Shown here: positions 1-8,492 of the stretch, one piece after another
How positions within the stretch are numbered: position 1 is the stretch's first letter
Layout of the letters: each line of letters starts with the position of its first letter
NCBI GenBank assembly: GCA_021768485.1
Contig: JAIZVZ010000025.1
Coordinates: 1-48,767 of the forward strand
DNA: 48,767 nt
Direction: 5' to 3'
DNA from: Oxalobacteraceae bacterium
GTDB taxonomy: Bacteria > Pseudomonadota > Gammaproteobacteria > Burkholderiales > Burkholderiaceae_D
Made by a program: the position numbers and the translations under genes
The notes under the pieces: model-generated
Told to the model about the DNA's origin: nothing
Databases searched by the model: none
The model's input: the letters and a program-made list of their open reading frames with translations, nothing else

Positions 1-2
1 AT

Positions 3-116
3 ACGAATTACCTGACCGGCCTCGGCACGATCGACCAGCGCATGCTGATCCTGATCGATATCGACAAGCTGATGTCGTCTTCTGAAATGGGTCTGATAGA
101 AAAACTAGCCGCGTAA
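3..116 (+). CDS. cheW: CheW, C-terminal end (partial)
   Basis: Only the last 37 residues and the stop codon are in the window; the gene enters from the left edge. The visible peptide contains GLGTIDQRMLILIDIDKL, which matches the last beta strands of a CheW SH3-like domain (the usual pattern is a hydrophobic strand ending in ILDIDKLL). CheW couples the kinase CheA to chemoreceptors in the polar signalling array. It lies 75 bases upstream of a chemoreceptor gene and the cheR-cheD-cheB-cheY run, which supports the call. The identification rests on a short piece plus context, so it is good but not certain. Confidence 0.8.
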   Translation, partial: TNYLTGLGTIDQRMLILIDIDKLMSSSEMGLIEKLAA

Positions 117-191
117 AAAAAACCAGAATCGCGCACGCCTGATCGGATCGACTCCGGCCGGCATCGGCAATAAATAGCAGGGGAGACTGGT

Positions 192-1898
192 ATGAATTTG
201 CGAAATATGCGTATTGGTTCAAGGTTAATGCTGGGCTTCGGTGCGAGCCTGGCGATTCTGGTAATCCTGATTTTGCTGACGATCGGGCTCAATGCCCGCA
301 AGTCGAACCGGATTGCGGCAGGGCTTGGCCTTGCCAACAGCAAGACTGTGCTGGCGCATACGATGAGAAGCACGATACTTGAATCTGCGGTAGCGATGCG
401 CAATATCGGTTTGAATACCGAAGTGGCGACCATGCAGAAAGAGCAGGAGCGGGTTGCCGCCAACCAGATCCGCTATGCCAAGGCGCGCGACAAACTGCTG
501 GCGGCCGGTTTGGGCGAGGAGGAAAAACAGGACCTGGCCGAGATCGACAAGCTCGGCCAGCAGACCGGTTCTTTGCTGACCGAGGCGGTCGGGCTGGCGG
601 TGTCGTTCAATAGCGAGGGCGCCAATAAGGTAATCGCGACGCAGATCGATCCGCTGACGCAAAAAATCGTGGCGGCCATCAACCGGCTGGTCGAACGCCA
701 GCAGGCGGCCTCCGATGCGGTGCTGGCCGAAGGCGAGGCCGCCGATAGCCGCCTGACGGTCATCCTGCTGTCGATCGGCGCCACCGCGCTTTTTTTCGGC
801 GTCGGCGCGGCCGTTATGATCACGCGCAGCATTACCGGACCGCTGGTCAACGCGCTCGACATTGCCAGGACGGTGGCCGGCGGCGACCTGACTTCGCGCG
901 TGGCGGCCGACGGCAAGGATGAAATCGGCGACTTGCTGCAGGCTTTGAGCGAGATGAACGACAGCCTGATCAGAACTGTCGGCGAAGTGCGCAGCGGTAC
1001 CCAGGCGATTACCCAGGCCTCCAGCGAAATCGCATCGGGCAACGCCGATCTGTCGGCACGCACCGAATCGCAGGCCAGCTCGCTGGAGCAGACGGCGTCG
1101 TCGATGGAAGAGCTGACCAGTACGGTCAAGCAAAACGCCGATAATGCGCGCCAGGCCAATCAGCTGGCGGTGTCTGCCTCGTCGGTTGCCAGCCAGGGCG
1201 GCAATGTGGTGGGACAGGTCGTGCAAACGATGAGTTCGATCAAGGAAAGCTCGCGCAAGATTTACGACATCATCGGCGTCATCGATGGCATCGCGTTCCA
1301 GACCAATATCCTGGCGCTGAACGCGGCAGTCGAGGCGGCGCGGGCCGGCGAACAGGGGCGCGGTTTTGCGGTGGTGGCCGGCGAAGTGCGCAGCCTGGCG
1401 CAGCGCTCGGCGGCCGCGGCCAAGGAAATCAAGACCCTGATCGGCGATTCGGTCGACAAGGTCGAAATGGGGGGCAAGCTGGTCGACGATGCCGGCCAGA
1501 CCATGCAGCTGATCGTCAGTTCGGTGCGGCAGGTCGCCGACATCATGGGTGAGATCACGGCGGCCACCGACGAGCAGAGCCGCGGCATCGAGGAAATCAA
1601 CCAGGCTGTCACGCAGATGGATGAAATGACGCAGCAAAATGCGGCGCTGGTCGAGCAGGCGGCGGCCGCCGCCGAAAGCATGCAGGAGCAGGCCCAGCAC
1701 CTGTCGCAGGTGGTTAGTGCATTCAAGCTGGCGCAGACGTCGGCGGCTGCGGCCCGGCCGGCGTTGACGGCCGCAAGGGAAGTGTTGAAAGTGCCTTCGG
1801 CGCCGAAGGCCGGCTTGCCGCCGAAGGCGGTCAGCAAGCCGGCACCGAGCGCGAAAAAGACGGGCGCGGCTGGCAACGACGAATGGGAAGAATTTTGA
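192..1898 (+). CDS. Methyl-accepting chemotaxis protein with 4-helix sensor and C-terminal CheR/CheB tether
   Basis: A 568-residue transmembrane chemoreceptor. The first membrane segment is at about residues 12-32. A periplasmic four-helix-bundle sensor (4HB_MCP type) follows at about 33-190, then a second membrane segment at about 190-211 and a HAMP domain at about 212-264 (beginning [20 protein letters not shown]). The long cytoplasmic coiled coil has the conserved hairpin tip, with the core [20 protein letters not shown], which contacts CheW and CheA. A Pro/Ala/Lys-rich linker ends in the pentapeptide EWEEF (564-568), close to the NWETF/NWESF tether that enteric high-abundance receptors use to recruit CheR and CheB. 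The start at 192 has GGGGAGA just upstream. It lies inside the che operon, so it is probably the main local receptor. Its ligand cannot be read from the sequence. Confidence 0.95.
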   Translation: MNLRNMRIGSRLMLGFGASLAILVILILLTIGLNARKSNRIAAGLGLANSKTVLAHTMRSTILESAVAMRNIGLNTEVATMQKEQERVAANQIRYAKARDKLLAAGLGEEEKQDLAEIDKLGQQTGSLLTEAVGLAVSFNSEGANKVIATQIDPLTQKIVAAINRLVERQQAASDAVLAEGEAADSRLTVILLSIGATALFFGVGAAVMITRSITGPLVNALDIARTVAGGDLTSRVAADGKDEIGDLLQALSEMNDSLIRTVGEVRSGTQAITQASSEIASGNADLSARTESQASSLEQTASSMEELTSTVKQNADNARQANQLAVSASSVASQGGNVVGQVVQTMSSIKESSRKIYDIIGVIDGIAFQTNILALNAAVEAARAGEQGRGFAVVAGEVRSLAQRSAAAAKEIKTLIGDSVDKVEMGGKLVDDAGQTMQLIVSSVRQVADIMGEITAATDEQSRGIEEINQAVTQMDEMTQQNAALVEQAAAAAESMQEQAQHLSQVVSAFKLAQTSAAAARPALTAAREVLKVPSAPKAGLPPKAVSKPAPSAKKTGAAGNDEWEEF

Positions 1899-1912
1899 GC
1901 CTGGCGAAAAAT

Positions 1913-1939
1913 GCTTGCGGCGAAACCGGAGCCGCAAGC
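1913..1939 (+). other. Intergenic hairpin between mcp and cheR
   Basis: A perfect 9-base inverted repeat, GCTTGCGGC and GCCGCAAGC, is separated by 9 bases and begins 14 bases after the chemoreceptor stop codon. No T-run follows, so it does not look like an intrinsic terminator. It is better read as an mRNA-stabilising or processing hairpin inside the operon, which could leave receptor message more abundant than cheR message. That role is inferred. Confidence 0.45.
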
Positions 1940-1998
1940 GCAAGGTGTGCAAGGTGAGCTATCATCTTCGATGAAAATAATTTAAAAGAGATAAACAA

Positions 1999-2880
1999 GT
2001 GAAAACAGTCGCCTCCGGCAAATCAGAAACCGTAAAAGAATTCGAATTCACTGCACGCGATTTTGAACGCGTGCGATCGTTGATTTATCGGCGTGCGGGC
2101 ATTTCCCTGGCCGATAGCAAGCAAGAGATGGTCTATAGCCGGCTGGCGCGCCGTCTGCGGGCCACCGGCGGCGTATCGTTTACAAAATATCTGGACGATC
2201 TCGAGCAGGGCCGCAGCAATGACGAGTGGGAGTCCTTCACCAATGCACTGACGACCAATCTGACGTCGTTCTTCCGCGAGGCCCATCATTTCCCGATCCT
2301 GGCCGAGCATGTCAAGAAATGCCAGGAGCCCGTCACCGTCTGGTGTTCGGCCAGTTCGACCGGCGAAGAACCGTATTCGATTGCGATGACCTTGTGCGAG
2401 GCCTATGGCACGATGACGCCGCCGGCGCAAATCGTCGCCACCGATATCGATACCAATGTACTCAATACGGCCGCCAACGGCGTCTACACGATGGACCGGA
2501 TCGACAAGATGTCGCCTGAGCGCGTGCGCAAGTTTTTCTTGAAGGGCAAGGGCGAGCAAGAAGGCCTGGTCCGGGTGCGGCCCGAACTGCGCAAGATGAT
2601 CACCTTCAAACAACTCAATCTGCTGGCCGACAAATGGCCGGTGACGGGGCAGTTCGACATCATTTTTTGCCGTAACGTGATGATTTATTTCGACAAGCCG
2701 ACCCAGTCCCAGATTCTGGCGCGCTTCGTGCCGATGATGAAGCCGAACGGCTTGCTGTTTGCCGGCCATTCCGAAAATTTCTTGTATGTTTCCGATGCCT
2801 TGAAATTACGCGGCAAGACTGTCTATGAATTGGGGCATGGCGGCAGCAGTGCGATCTCGAAAATGAGGGCAACGTCATGA
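1999..2880 (+). CDS. cheR: Chemotaxis protein methyltransferase CheR
   Basis: A 293-residue SAM-dependent glutamate O-methyltransferase that methylates chemoreceptors for adaptation. The N-terminal helical CheR domain is at about 15-75. The Rossmann-like SAM domain includes VWCSASSTGEEPYSIAMTL (the glycine-containing SAM loop), ATDID and FDIIFCRNVMIYFD, all hallmark CheR motifs. The start is GTG at 1999, preceded by AAAAGAG at suitable spacing; no better ATG is in frame. Its end overlaps the cheD start by 4 bases (ATGA), so the two are translationally coupled. The tether-like end of the neighbouring chemoreceptor is a likely docking site for it. Confidence 0.96.
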   Translation: MKTVASGKSETVKEFEFTARDFERVRSLIYRRAGISLADSKQEMVYSRLARRLRATGGVSFTKYLDDLEQGRSNDEWESFTNALTTNLTSFFREAHHFPILAEHVKKCQEPVTVWCSASSTGEEPYSIAMTLCEAYGTMTPPAQIVATDIDTNVLNTAANGVYTMDRIDKMSPERVRKFFLKGKGEQEGLVRVRPELRKMITFKQLNLLADKWPVTGQFDIIFCRNVMIYFDKPTQSQILARFVPMMKPNGLLFAGHSENFLYVSDALKLRGKTVYELGHGGSSAISKMRATS

Positions 2881-3488
2881 GTCTTGCGCTACAAGAGCAG
2901 CTTGCCACCAATCTGTATTATGACCGCACCTTCGATTGCGATGCGGCTAAGATCTTGCCGGGCGAGTATTACGTCACAGGCAAGAACATGCTGATTGTCA
3001 CCGTGCTCGGTTCTTGCGTTTCGGCCTGTATCCGCGATCGCGTCACCGGCCTGGGCGGCATGAACCATTTCATGTTGCCCGATGGCGGCGGCGATGCCGA
3101 CAGTCCGATCTCGGCATCGATGCGCTATGGCACGTATGCGATGGAAATGCTGATCAATGAGTTGATCAAGGCCGGCGCCAAGCGCGAAAATATGGAAGCG
3201 AAAGTATTTGGCGGCGGCGCCGTCTTGCGCGGCTTTACGGCAATGAATGTCGGCCAGCGCAACGCCGCTTTCGTGCTGAACTACCTGCGCGCCGAAAAAA
3301 TTCGCGTGATTGCCGAAGATTTGAACGACATTCACCCACGGAAAGTGTATTTCTTTCCACAAACTGGTAAAGTACTGGTCAAAAAGCTGATGCAAACGCA
3401 TAACGATACCCTGGCCAAGCGCGAACAAGCGTATGCCAGCAGCCTCAAGACGTCGTCAATGGGTGGCGATATCGAGCTGTTTTCGTAG
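2877..3488 (+). CDS. cheD: Chemoreceptor glutamine deamidase CheD
   Basis: A 203-residue CheD. The family hydrolyses specific receptor glutamines to glutamate and in some bacteria partners with CheC. The diagnostic catalytic segment is present: the nucleophile Cys about residue 47 in VLGSCVSACI and the His about residue 64 in GGMNHFMLP. The later GGGAVL and RKVYFFPQTGKV segments are also typical. The ATGA overlap with cheR and the following cheB place it in the adaptation module. No CheC or CheX gene is visible, so deamidation is the likely role here. Confidence 0.95.
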   Translation: MSLALQEQLATNLYYDRTFDCDAAKILPGEYYVTGKNMLIVTVLGSCVSACIRDRVTGLGGMNHFMLPDGGGDADSPISASMRYGTYAMEMLINELIKAGAKRENMEAKVFGGGAVLRGFTAMNVGQRNAAFVLNYLRAEKIRVIAEDLNDIHPRKVYFFPQTGKVLVKKLMQTHNDTLAKREQAYASSLKTSSMGGDIELFS

Positions 3489-3551
3489 TGGGGTGCTGAT
3501 CAGCGCGAGCAGATTTATCCTGACTTGGGCCTGGCCCGGAAAGTAAGCGGC

Positions 3552-4628
3552 ATGAAAATCAAGGTTTTAATTATCGATGATTCGGCGCTGATTCGCAGCG
3601 TCATGAAAGAGATTATTTCCAGTCAATCGGACATGGAAGTGGTGGGCGTGGCGCCCGATCCTATTGTTGCACGCGACATGATCAAGCAGACCAATCCCGA
3701 CGTTTTGACGCTGGACGTCGAAATGCCGCGCATGGATGGCCTCGACTTCCTCGAAAAATTGATGCGCTTGCGTCCGATGCCGGTCGTGATGGTGTCCTCG
3801 CTGACCGAGCGCGGTTCGGAAATTACCATGCGCGCGCTGGAACTGGGCGCCGTCGATTTCGTGACCAAGCCCAAGCTGTCGATTCAAAGCGGGATGCGCG
3901 AATATACCGACATGATCGCCGACAAGATCCGGGCAGCCAGCAAGGCGCGCATCAAGCCGCGTCCGATTCCGGTGGCCGGCGCGCCCAAGACCGGCGGCAG
4001 CGTGCTGTCGGCCGTGCGCAACCCCTTGATCAGTAGTGAAAAATTGATTATCGTCGGTGCCTCTACCGGCGGCACCGAAGCGATCCGCGAATTCCTGATA
4101 CAGATGCCATCCGATTGCCCCGGCATTTTGATTACGCAGCACATGCCGGAAGGCTTTACCAAGTCGTTTGCCAAGCGCCTCGACAGCCTGTGCAAGATCT
4201 CGGTGCGCGAGGCCGAAGGCGAAGAACGGATTTTGCCGGGCCATGCCTATATCGCGCCCGGACACTCGCATTTGTTGCTGGGACGTAGTGGCGCAAACTA
4301 TGTCACCAAGCTCGATCATGGCGAACCGGTCAATCGCCATCGGCCATCGGTCGATGTTTTGTTCCGTTCGGCCGCAATTGCCGCCGGCAAGAACGCGGTT
4401 GGGGTTATACTGACAGGCATGGGCAAGGATGGCGCTTTGGGCATGTTGGAAATGAAAAATGCCGGCGCTTACAATTTTGCTCAAGATGAACAATCCTGCG
4501 TCGTGTTCGGCATGCCGCGCGAAGCGATTGCGGTCGGGGCCACGCATGAAGTGGGCGCGCTGACGGCGTTGCCGTCAATGGTCTTGACGTATCTGGCGAC
4601 ACAGGGAAGCAGGGCTTTGCGGGTATAA
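3552..4628 (+). CDS. cheB: Protein-glutamate methylesterase/glutaminase CheB
   Basis: A 358-residue response regulator with an effector methylesterase domain. The receiver domain (about 1-125) has the phosphoacceptor Asp 55 in [12 protein letters not shown] and VTKPK near its end. After a linker, the esterase domain (about 165-355) carries the catalytic triad Ser 171 (VGASTGG), His 197 ([10 protein letters not shown]) and Asp 293 (TGMGKDGA). It removes methyl groups from receptors when phosphorylated by CheA. I chose ATG 3552, with GGAAAG upstream, over an earlier in-frame start at 3525, because the receiver domain begins directly after it ([15 protein letters not shown]). Confidence 0.97.
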   Translation: MKIKVLIIDDSALIRSVMKEIISSQSDMEVVGVAPDPIVARDMIKQTNPDVLTLDVEMPRMDGLDFLEKLMRLRPMPVVMVSSLTERGSEITMRALELGAVDFVTKPKLSIQSGMREYTDMIADKIRAASKARIKPRPIPVAGAPKTGGSVLSAVRNPLISSEKLIIVGASTGGTEAIREFLIQMPSDCPGILITQHMPEGFTKSFAKRLDSLCKISVREAEGEERILPGHAYIAPGHSHLLLGRSGANYVTKLDHGEPVNRHRPSVDVLFRSAAIAAGKNAVGVILTGMGKDGALGMLEMKNAGAYNFAQDEQSCVVFGMPREAIAVGATHEVGALTALPSMVLTYLATQGSRALRV

Positions 4629-4760
4629 AGCGAAATTATTGTCTGTTTGCATCATTTTTGACGCAGAATGTGAGCGCATCGCAGTCCGGAAATGCTATTC
4701 TTGCGTTCTGCTGACAATAAATGCATCATCAGATTAACAGTTCCAACGGAGTTTTTTTTT

Positions 4761-5150
4761 ATGGCTGATCCAAAATTGAAGTTTTTAGTAGTCGACGATT
4801 TTTCGACGATGCGCCGCATTGTTCGTAATCTGTTAAAAGAACTCGGTTATACCAATGTCGACGAGGCTGAAGATGGCGTGATGGCGCTGGCCAAACTGCG
4901 CAGCGAGCCCTTCGATTTTGTGGTCTCCGACTGGAATATGCCGAATATGGACGGGTTGACGATGTTGCAGAATATCCGCTCCGATCCATCGCTGGCGAAA
5001 TTGCCGGTCCTGATGGTGACGGCGGAGGCCAAGAAAGAAAACATCATCGCCGCCGCCCAGGCCGGCGCCAATGGCTATGTGGTCAAGCCTTTCACGGCGG
5101 CCACGCTCGATGAAAAGCTCAGCAAGATTTTCGAAAAACTCGGGGTTTAA
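4761..5150 (+). CDS. cheY: Chemotaxis response regulator CheY
   Basis: A 129-residue single-domain receiver of the flagellar-switch type. All key residues line up with enteric CheY: the acidic pair in [10 protein letters not shown], Asp 57 in [11 protein letters not shown], Thr 87 in MVTAEA and Lys 109 in VVKPF. When phosphorylated by CheA it binds FliM and changes flagellar rotation. Start 4761 is set by GGAG at 4748-4751 and by the family's usual N-terminus; an upstream in-frame start at 4692 would add an unconserved leader. The 132-base gap after cheB may hold its own promoter. A CheZ phosphatase gene is not found downstream. Confidence 0.96.
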   Translation: MADPKLKFLVVDDFSTMRRIVRNLLKELGYTNVDEAEDGVMALAKLRSEPFDFVVSDWNMPNMDGLTMLQNIRSDPSLAKLPVLMVTAEAKKENIIAAAQAGANGYVVKPFTAATLDEKLSKIFEKLGV

Positions 5151-5577
5151 GCCTGTTCGGGCGGGTGCCAGGCCTTTCGTTGGCAAAATCGGACTGATTG
5201 AATCTGGCGCCGGCGCATGAGCTTGATGGCCGGCGTCGTGCGGTTTGGTGCTGTCGTTGCGGCATGAAAGTGGCCGGCGGCAAGCAGGCCGCTGACCTGT
5301 ATGAACGGCACTCGATGGGCGCGGCAAGCGCCTGGCAGTGCCTCGCTTTGGGCGCAATCCCGGCGCTTTGCCGTCACGGCGCGGTCTGCCCCCCCGATTG
5401 CGCGAGCCCGGACCGCAACTTCTCGCAGCCCTGCATGCAAACCGGTTCGATATTGTCTTGCCTGTATTCGGCCAGCCCAATATCCTTGCTGTAGAATCGC
5501 TTGCTGTAAAATCCTGTTTTACACCTCCTTCTTTTTCCAGTCGCGCTGTCGGGCGACGTTGATGAATTGTCCGTCTC
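5151..5577. other. 427-base gap without a supported gene
   Basis: This is the longest gene-free stretch. Several short open frames exist on both strands, but none has a ribosome-binding site, recognisable domain or family-like composition. I see no intrinsic terminator after cheY. In many relatives cheZ sits here; I find no CheZ-like peptide. The right end holds a duplicated -10-like element described separately. Confidence 0.5.
5485..5514 (+). promoter_or_regulatory. Tandemly duplicated -10-like element upstream of the HDOD gene
   Basis: Two adjacent 15-base copies, CTTGCTGTAGAATCG and CTTGCTGTAAAATCC, each contain a -10-like hexamer (TAGAAT at 5492, TAAAAT at 5507). No convincing -35 is at ideal spacing for either. 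The second box lies about 65 bases before the HDOD gene start, a plausible promoter position. Confidence 0.4.
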
Positions 5578-6792
5578 ATGCATGAATCTCGATTTATCGT
5601 GCGGGAGCCTTTGCTCGATTCAAAGCAAAGCGTGATCGGTTATGAACTGGGCTGGCAAAAAAGCGGCGACGACAATAAGGCGCTCAGCAGCGCCGAACTC
5701 GAATTGCTGGTCGGTTTTGTCGCGTCCCAGCTCAACGATGCCGAGAGCGGCTGGTTGTTGCGCGATAAAGTCTTGTTTCTCGATGCCGTGCCGGCCTTGC
5801 TCTCGACCGCGGCCCTGCGGGCCATGCCGCCGCAGCACACGGTGCTGACGCTGCACCGGCGCGACCTTGCCAGTGCCGGCACCGTCGATGCCATGCGCGC
5901 GCTGCGTGCGAGCCGGTTCGGTATTTCGATTCGCGGCAGCGATCTGCATAAATTCGATAAAAAGCTGTTGCCCGATATTTCCTATATCGAAGTGCGTTTT
6001 TCCGGCAGCGATGTGCCGGCCCAGGCCCGCATGTATGCCGCGCTCAAGCATTCCTCGGTGCGCATGGTGGGGCGGCCGGTGACCAGCTGGACCGATTTTG
6101 ACGCTTGCGCCCAGCTCGGGCTCGATGCCTTCGTCGGTAAGCTGCATTTGACGCCGCGCCCCGGGGTGCGCCCCAAAGGATTGAATCCGGCGCAAACGAT
6201 TATTTTGCAGTTGATGCAAATGGTCAAAAAAAACGAGGATGTGCAAGCGCTCGAGGCGATGTTGCGGCGCGATCCGGCACTGTCCTATAAATTATTGCGG
6301 TTTATCAATATGGCCGGTTTTGGCGCCGGACGCGAAATCCAGTCCTTGCGTCAGGCCCTGGCCTTGTTGGGCTATGGTCCGCTTTACCGCTGGCTGACCT
6401 TGCTGCTGGCCACAGCCAGTGCCGACAGCTGTTCGCCGGTCTTGATGGAAACGGCCGTCATTCGCGGGCGTTTTACGGAATTGCTGGGACAAGCTTTCTT
6501 GCCGCCCGATGCGGCCGACGACTTGTTTGTTACCGGTATGTTTTCCTTGCTCGACCGCTTGCTCGGCGTGAGCATGCAAGAGGTGCTGGAAACGATTCCG
6601 CTGCCGCAGCCCGTGGTTCAGGCATTGTTGTCGCGCGGCGGCATTTACGGCCCTTTCGTGGCGCTGGCCGAAGCCTGCGAACTCAATTCCATGCTGGTCG
6701 GTCCGCTGGCCTTTTCGCTTAACATCCGTCCTTACGATGTCAACAAAGCCCATTTGTCGGCGCTGGCCTGGGCGCAGAATATCCATCCCTGA
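5578..6792 (+). CDS. Degenerate-EAL plus HDOD domain signalling protein
   Basis: A 404-residue cytoplasmic protein of the YuxH/CdgJ type. The N-terminal half (about 3-195) resembles an EAL domain fold, starting REPLLDSKQSVIGYELGW (the family usually has RQPILDRKQ...YELLFR). The EAL catalytic signature and the metal-binding residues of c-di-GMP phosphodiesterases are not visible, so it is probably not an enzyme. The C-terminal half (about 205-395) is an HDOD domain, with typical segments RRDPALSYKLLRFIN and IQSLRQALALLGYGPLYRW. Such proteins usually act in c-di-GMP or motility regulation through protein contacts. It lies where cheZ often sits after cheY, so a motility role is plausible. No clear ribosome-binding site precedes ATG 5578. 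Confidence 0.85.
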   Translation: MHESRFIVREPLLDSKQSVIGYELGWQKSGDDNKALSSAELELLVGFVASQLNDAESGWLLRDKVLFLDAVPALLSTAALRAMPPQHTVLTLHRRDLASAGTVDAMRALRASRFGISIRGSDLHKFDKKLLPDISYIEVRFSGSDVPAQARMYAALKHSSVRMVGRPVTSWTDFDACAQLGLDAFVGKLHLTPRPGVRPKGLNPAQTIILQLMQMVKKNEDVQALEAMLRRDPALSYKLLRFINMAGFGAGREIQSLRQALALLGYGPLYRWLTLLLATASADSCSPVLMETAVIRGRFTELLGQAFLPPDAADDLFVTGMFSLLDRLLGVSMQEVLETIPLPQPVVQALLSRGGIYGPFVALAEACELNSMLVGPLAFSLNIRPYDVNKAHLSALAWAQNIHP

Positions 6793-6862
6793 GTTTTTAC
6801 ACTGAATTGGCGGCCATCGCGGTAGCGGACGGTGGGCTTATTGGGGGGGCTCCGGTGGCGCC

Positions 6863-7828
6863 TCAGGCGCCGGCCTGGCGCTGCGGCTGGTCGGGCCGTT
6901 CAAGTTCCTGGCGGTTCCAGTGAGCGAGGTCGGCGGCGGCGTCGTAACTGCTCTGTAGAAATTCGAGCAGCATGGCTTCAGGCGCGGCGCTTTGGCGCAC
7001 GATTTCATAGGGCAGTATAAATTCCTGCAAGGTGTCGTGAAAGACGGCCCCCTCGGGCCTGACGGCCGCACTGGCAAAGCCCGGTGCTTGCGGGTAGGCA
7101 TACGAATAAAAAACGGGGTAGGGCAGGACATCGTTGCCGGGCCAAAAGCCACAGCTGCTCAATTCATGCGAATAGGCTTCGCGTATGACCGAGTCCGGGC
7201 AATTCGGGACGCCGCCCGGGTGCGGCGGCGCCGTGCGCCCCGAAAATCGCGTCACGGCAAGGTCGAAACTGCCCCAGAAAAAATGCACGGGACTGGCTTT
7301 CCCCTGAAATTGCGCGCGAAATTGTTTCAAGACGCGGTCGGCATGCATCAGGGCGCGCCAGAAACGGTTGGCATACTCGGGGTCATAGGCGGTATGCAGC
7401 AGATCGTGGTCGAAGGCAATTGCTACCGGCACTTCATTGGGCATGGTGTTGATCTTGATATCCATGCCGAGCTGGCGCAGGATGGAAAACAGCTGCTGGT
7501 AAAAATCGGCGACCGGGCCGGCTTCGAGCGCCATGCTTTTTTGCGTGCCGTCGCTGGTGGCGATCTGCAACTGGTGATCGATGAAGTCGAAATCGATCTG
7601 GAAACTGCGCGCGCCATAGGGCATGGGCGAGCTGCTCAGGCCGCGCGCCGTCAGATACAGCGGCACATGCCAGGCGTGGTTGAGGGCCGGCGTTTGCGTC
7701 AGCCTTATCTTGCCGACGATCTGGGTCCACATATGCATCGTCTCGCAAGTGTCTTTCCAGTCGGCGAACGCCAGTTCGGGCCATTGGTCGGGCCATAAAG
7801 CATGTTTGGGTTGCGTGGATTCAGCCAA
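6863..7828 (-). CDS. DUF5996 family protein
   Basis: A protein of about 321 residues with the hallmarks of the DUF5996 family: a start of LWPDQWPELAFADWKDTCET, the middle segment HFFWGSFDLAVTRFSGR, and an end that includes WPGNDVLPYPVFYSYAYP. The family's biochemical function is not known to me. No signal peptide or membrane helix is seen, so it is probably cytosolic. The start is instructive: a perfect AGGAGG at 7834-7839 sits inside the frame opened by ATG 7843 and 5 bases before a TTG at 7828. I therefore favour TTG 7828; ATG 7843 would add five residues. Its stop lies 70 bases from the convergent HDOD gene. Confidence 0.85.
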   Translation of the reverse strand: MAESTQPKHALWPDQWPELAFADWKDTCETMHMWTQIVGKIRLTQTPALNHAWHVPLYLTARGLSSSPMPYGARSFQIDFDFIDHQLQIATSDGTQKSMALEAGPVADFYQQLFSILRQLGMDIKINTMPNEVPVAIAFDHDLLHTAYDPEYANRFWRALMHADRVLKQFRAQFQGKASPVHFFWGSFDLAVTRFSGRTAPPHPGGVPNCPDSVIREAYSHELSSCGFWPGNDVLPYPVFYSYAYPQAPGFASAAVRPEGAVFHDTLQEFILPYEIVRQSAAPEAMLLEFLQSSYDAAADLAHWNRQELERPDQPQRQAGA

Positions 7829-8011
7829 TTTATCCTCCTGCATGTATGCAATCCCGATCTTGTTAATGTTCAGTATGACCGGCGATGCGGTCCGATGTTC
7901 CCTCGCGCCGTTTTCTTGATGAATACGCGGACCTGGCATGGCGCCTGCTTTTGCGCAGGCGTTTGGCTGTCGTTTTTTTGCGAAAAAATATGGCTATCGG
8001 GGAAAAGAGTC

Positions 8012-8017
8012 TATAAT
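8012..8017 (+). promoter_or_regulatory. Consensus -10 box upstream of the 74-residue protein
   Basis: A perfect TATAAT lies 46 bases before the ATG of the small Ser/Thr-rich gene, in an AT-rich patch unlike the surrounding DNA. No good -35 hexamer is found 16-18 bases upstream, so the promoter may need an activator. Confidence 0.5.
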
Positions 8018-8062
8018 TAAGCGATAATTACACTGTAATGCTACCTAGCAAAAAGGATTGCC

Positions 8063-8287
8063 ATGTCTATCTCCGCAACGTCAGCTTCTACATCGACACC
8101 AAGTACGACTGTAAGCGAAACACCGGTTAAGGCAAACCAGAGCCATAGCAAGGCCGAAGCCGTACAAAAAGAGACGAAAGAGCGCAACGCCGCCGCCACC
8201 AGCACCAGTCATGCGACGGCGCCGAAAGCACCGGTCGTCAATACCAGCGGTCAGACTACCGGTTCCACGGTCAACACTACCGCCTGA
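8063..8287 (+). CDS. Small Ser/Thr/Ala-rich protein of unknown function
   Basis: A 74-residue protein preceded by AAAAAGGA at good spacing, a TATAAT box and, downstream, a textbook terminator, so it forms its own transcription unit. The sequence is dominated by Ser, Thr and Ala with scattered Lys/Glu. It contains no Leu, Phe, Tyr, Trp, Cys or Asp and only one Ile, so it should be disordered. The C-terminus (VVNTSGQTTGSTVNTTA) looks less random than the rest and could be a conserved motif. No signal peptide, membrane helix or known domain is seen. I do not recognise a function. The transcription signals argue that it is real. Confidence 0.7.
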   Translation: MSISATSASTSTPSTTVSETPVKANQSHSKAEAVQKETKERNAAATSTSHATAPKAPVVNTSGQTTGSTVNTTA

Positions 8288-8316
8288 AATTAGCCGCCCG
8301 GAGCCTGCACACCGGC

Positions 8317-8380
8317 CGCTTATGTGTGCACGCTTATGTGGGCAGCCTTATCGTCGTACGCTGATGGTCGTACGCTGGCA
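8317..8380. repeat. Two 14-base tandem duplications
   Basis: CGCTTATGTGTGCA at 8317 is followed directly by CGCTTATGTGGGCA at 8331. Nine bases later, GTCGTACGCTGATG at 8353 is followed by GTCGTACGCTGGCA at 8367. Both lie between the small gene's stop and its terminator, in the 3' untranslated region. Confidence 0.7.
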
Positions 8381-8397
8381 TTGCCCCTAAATCAATA

Positions 8398-8429
8398 AAA
8401 ACCCGCATGCTGTCTTGCGGGTTTTTTTT
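8398..8429 (+). terminator. Intrinsic terminator
   Basis: The stem ACCCGCA (8401-8407) pairs with TGCGGGT (8416-8422) and is extended by three A-T pairs. The loop is 8 bases and the stem is followed by an unbroken T-run. It closes the unit of the 74-residue protein and insulates the acyl-CoA dehydrogenase genes. Confidence 0.9.
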
Positions 8430-8492
8430 ACGTCCGTTTGTGCCAAATCTGCTTAGACGCGGAAAAAAACGCTACACTTTTGACTTAAATTT

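Noticed and set aside
1913-1939. Intrinsic terminator between mcp and cheR
   Set aside because: The hairpin is good but no T-run follows, and cheR has no clear promoter of its own, so termination here is unlikely.
225-1952. Long open frame (575 codons) on the minus strand over the chemoreceptor gene
   Set aside because: Arg/His/Gln-rich translation without any family motif; a mirror frame of a GC-rich gene. The + strand product is a clear chemoreceptor.
5522-5531. Strong Shine-Dalgarno-like AAGGAGGTG on the minus strand
   Set aside because: No ATG, GTG or TTG lies at a usable distance in an open frame of convincing composition; probably chance.
4833-5579. Minus-strand frame of 248 codons covering cheY and the gap after it
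   Set aside because: Half of it is antisense to cheY, the composition is Arg/Pro-rich and there is no proper start signal.
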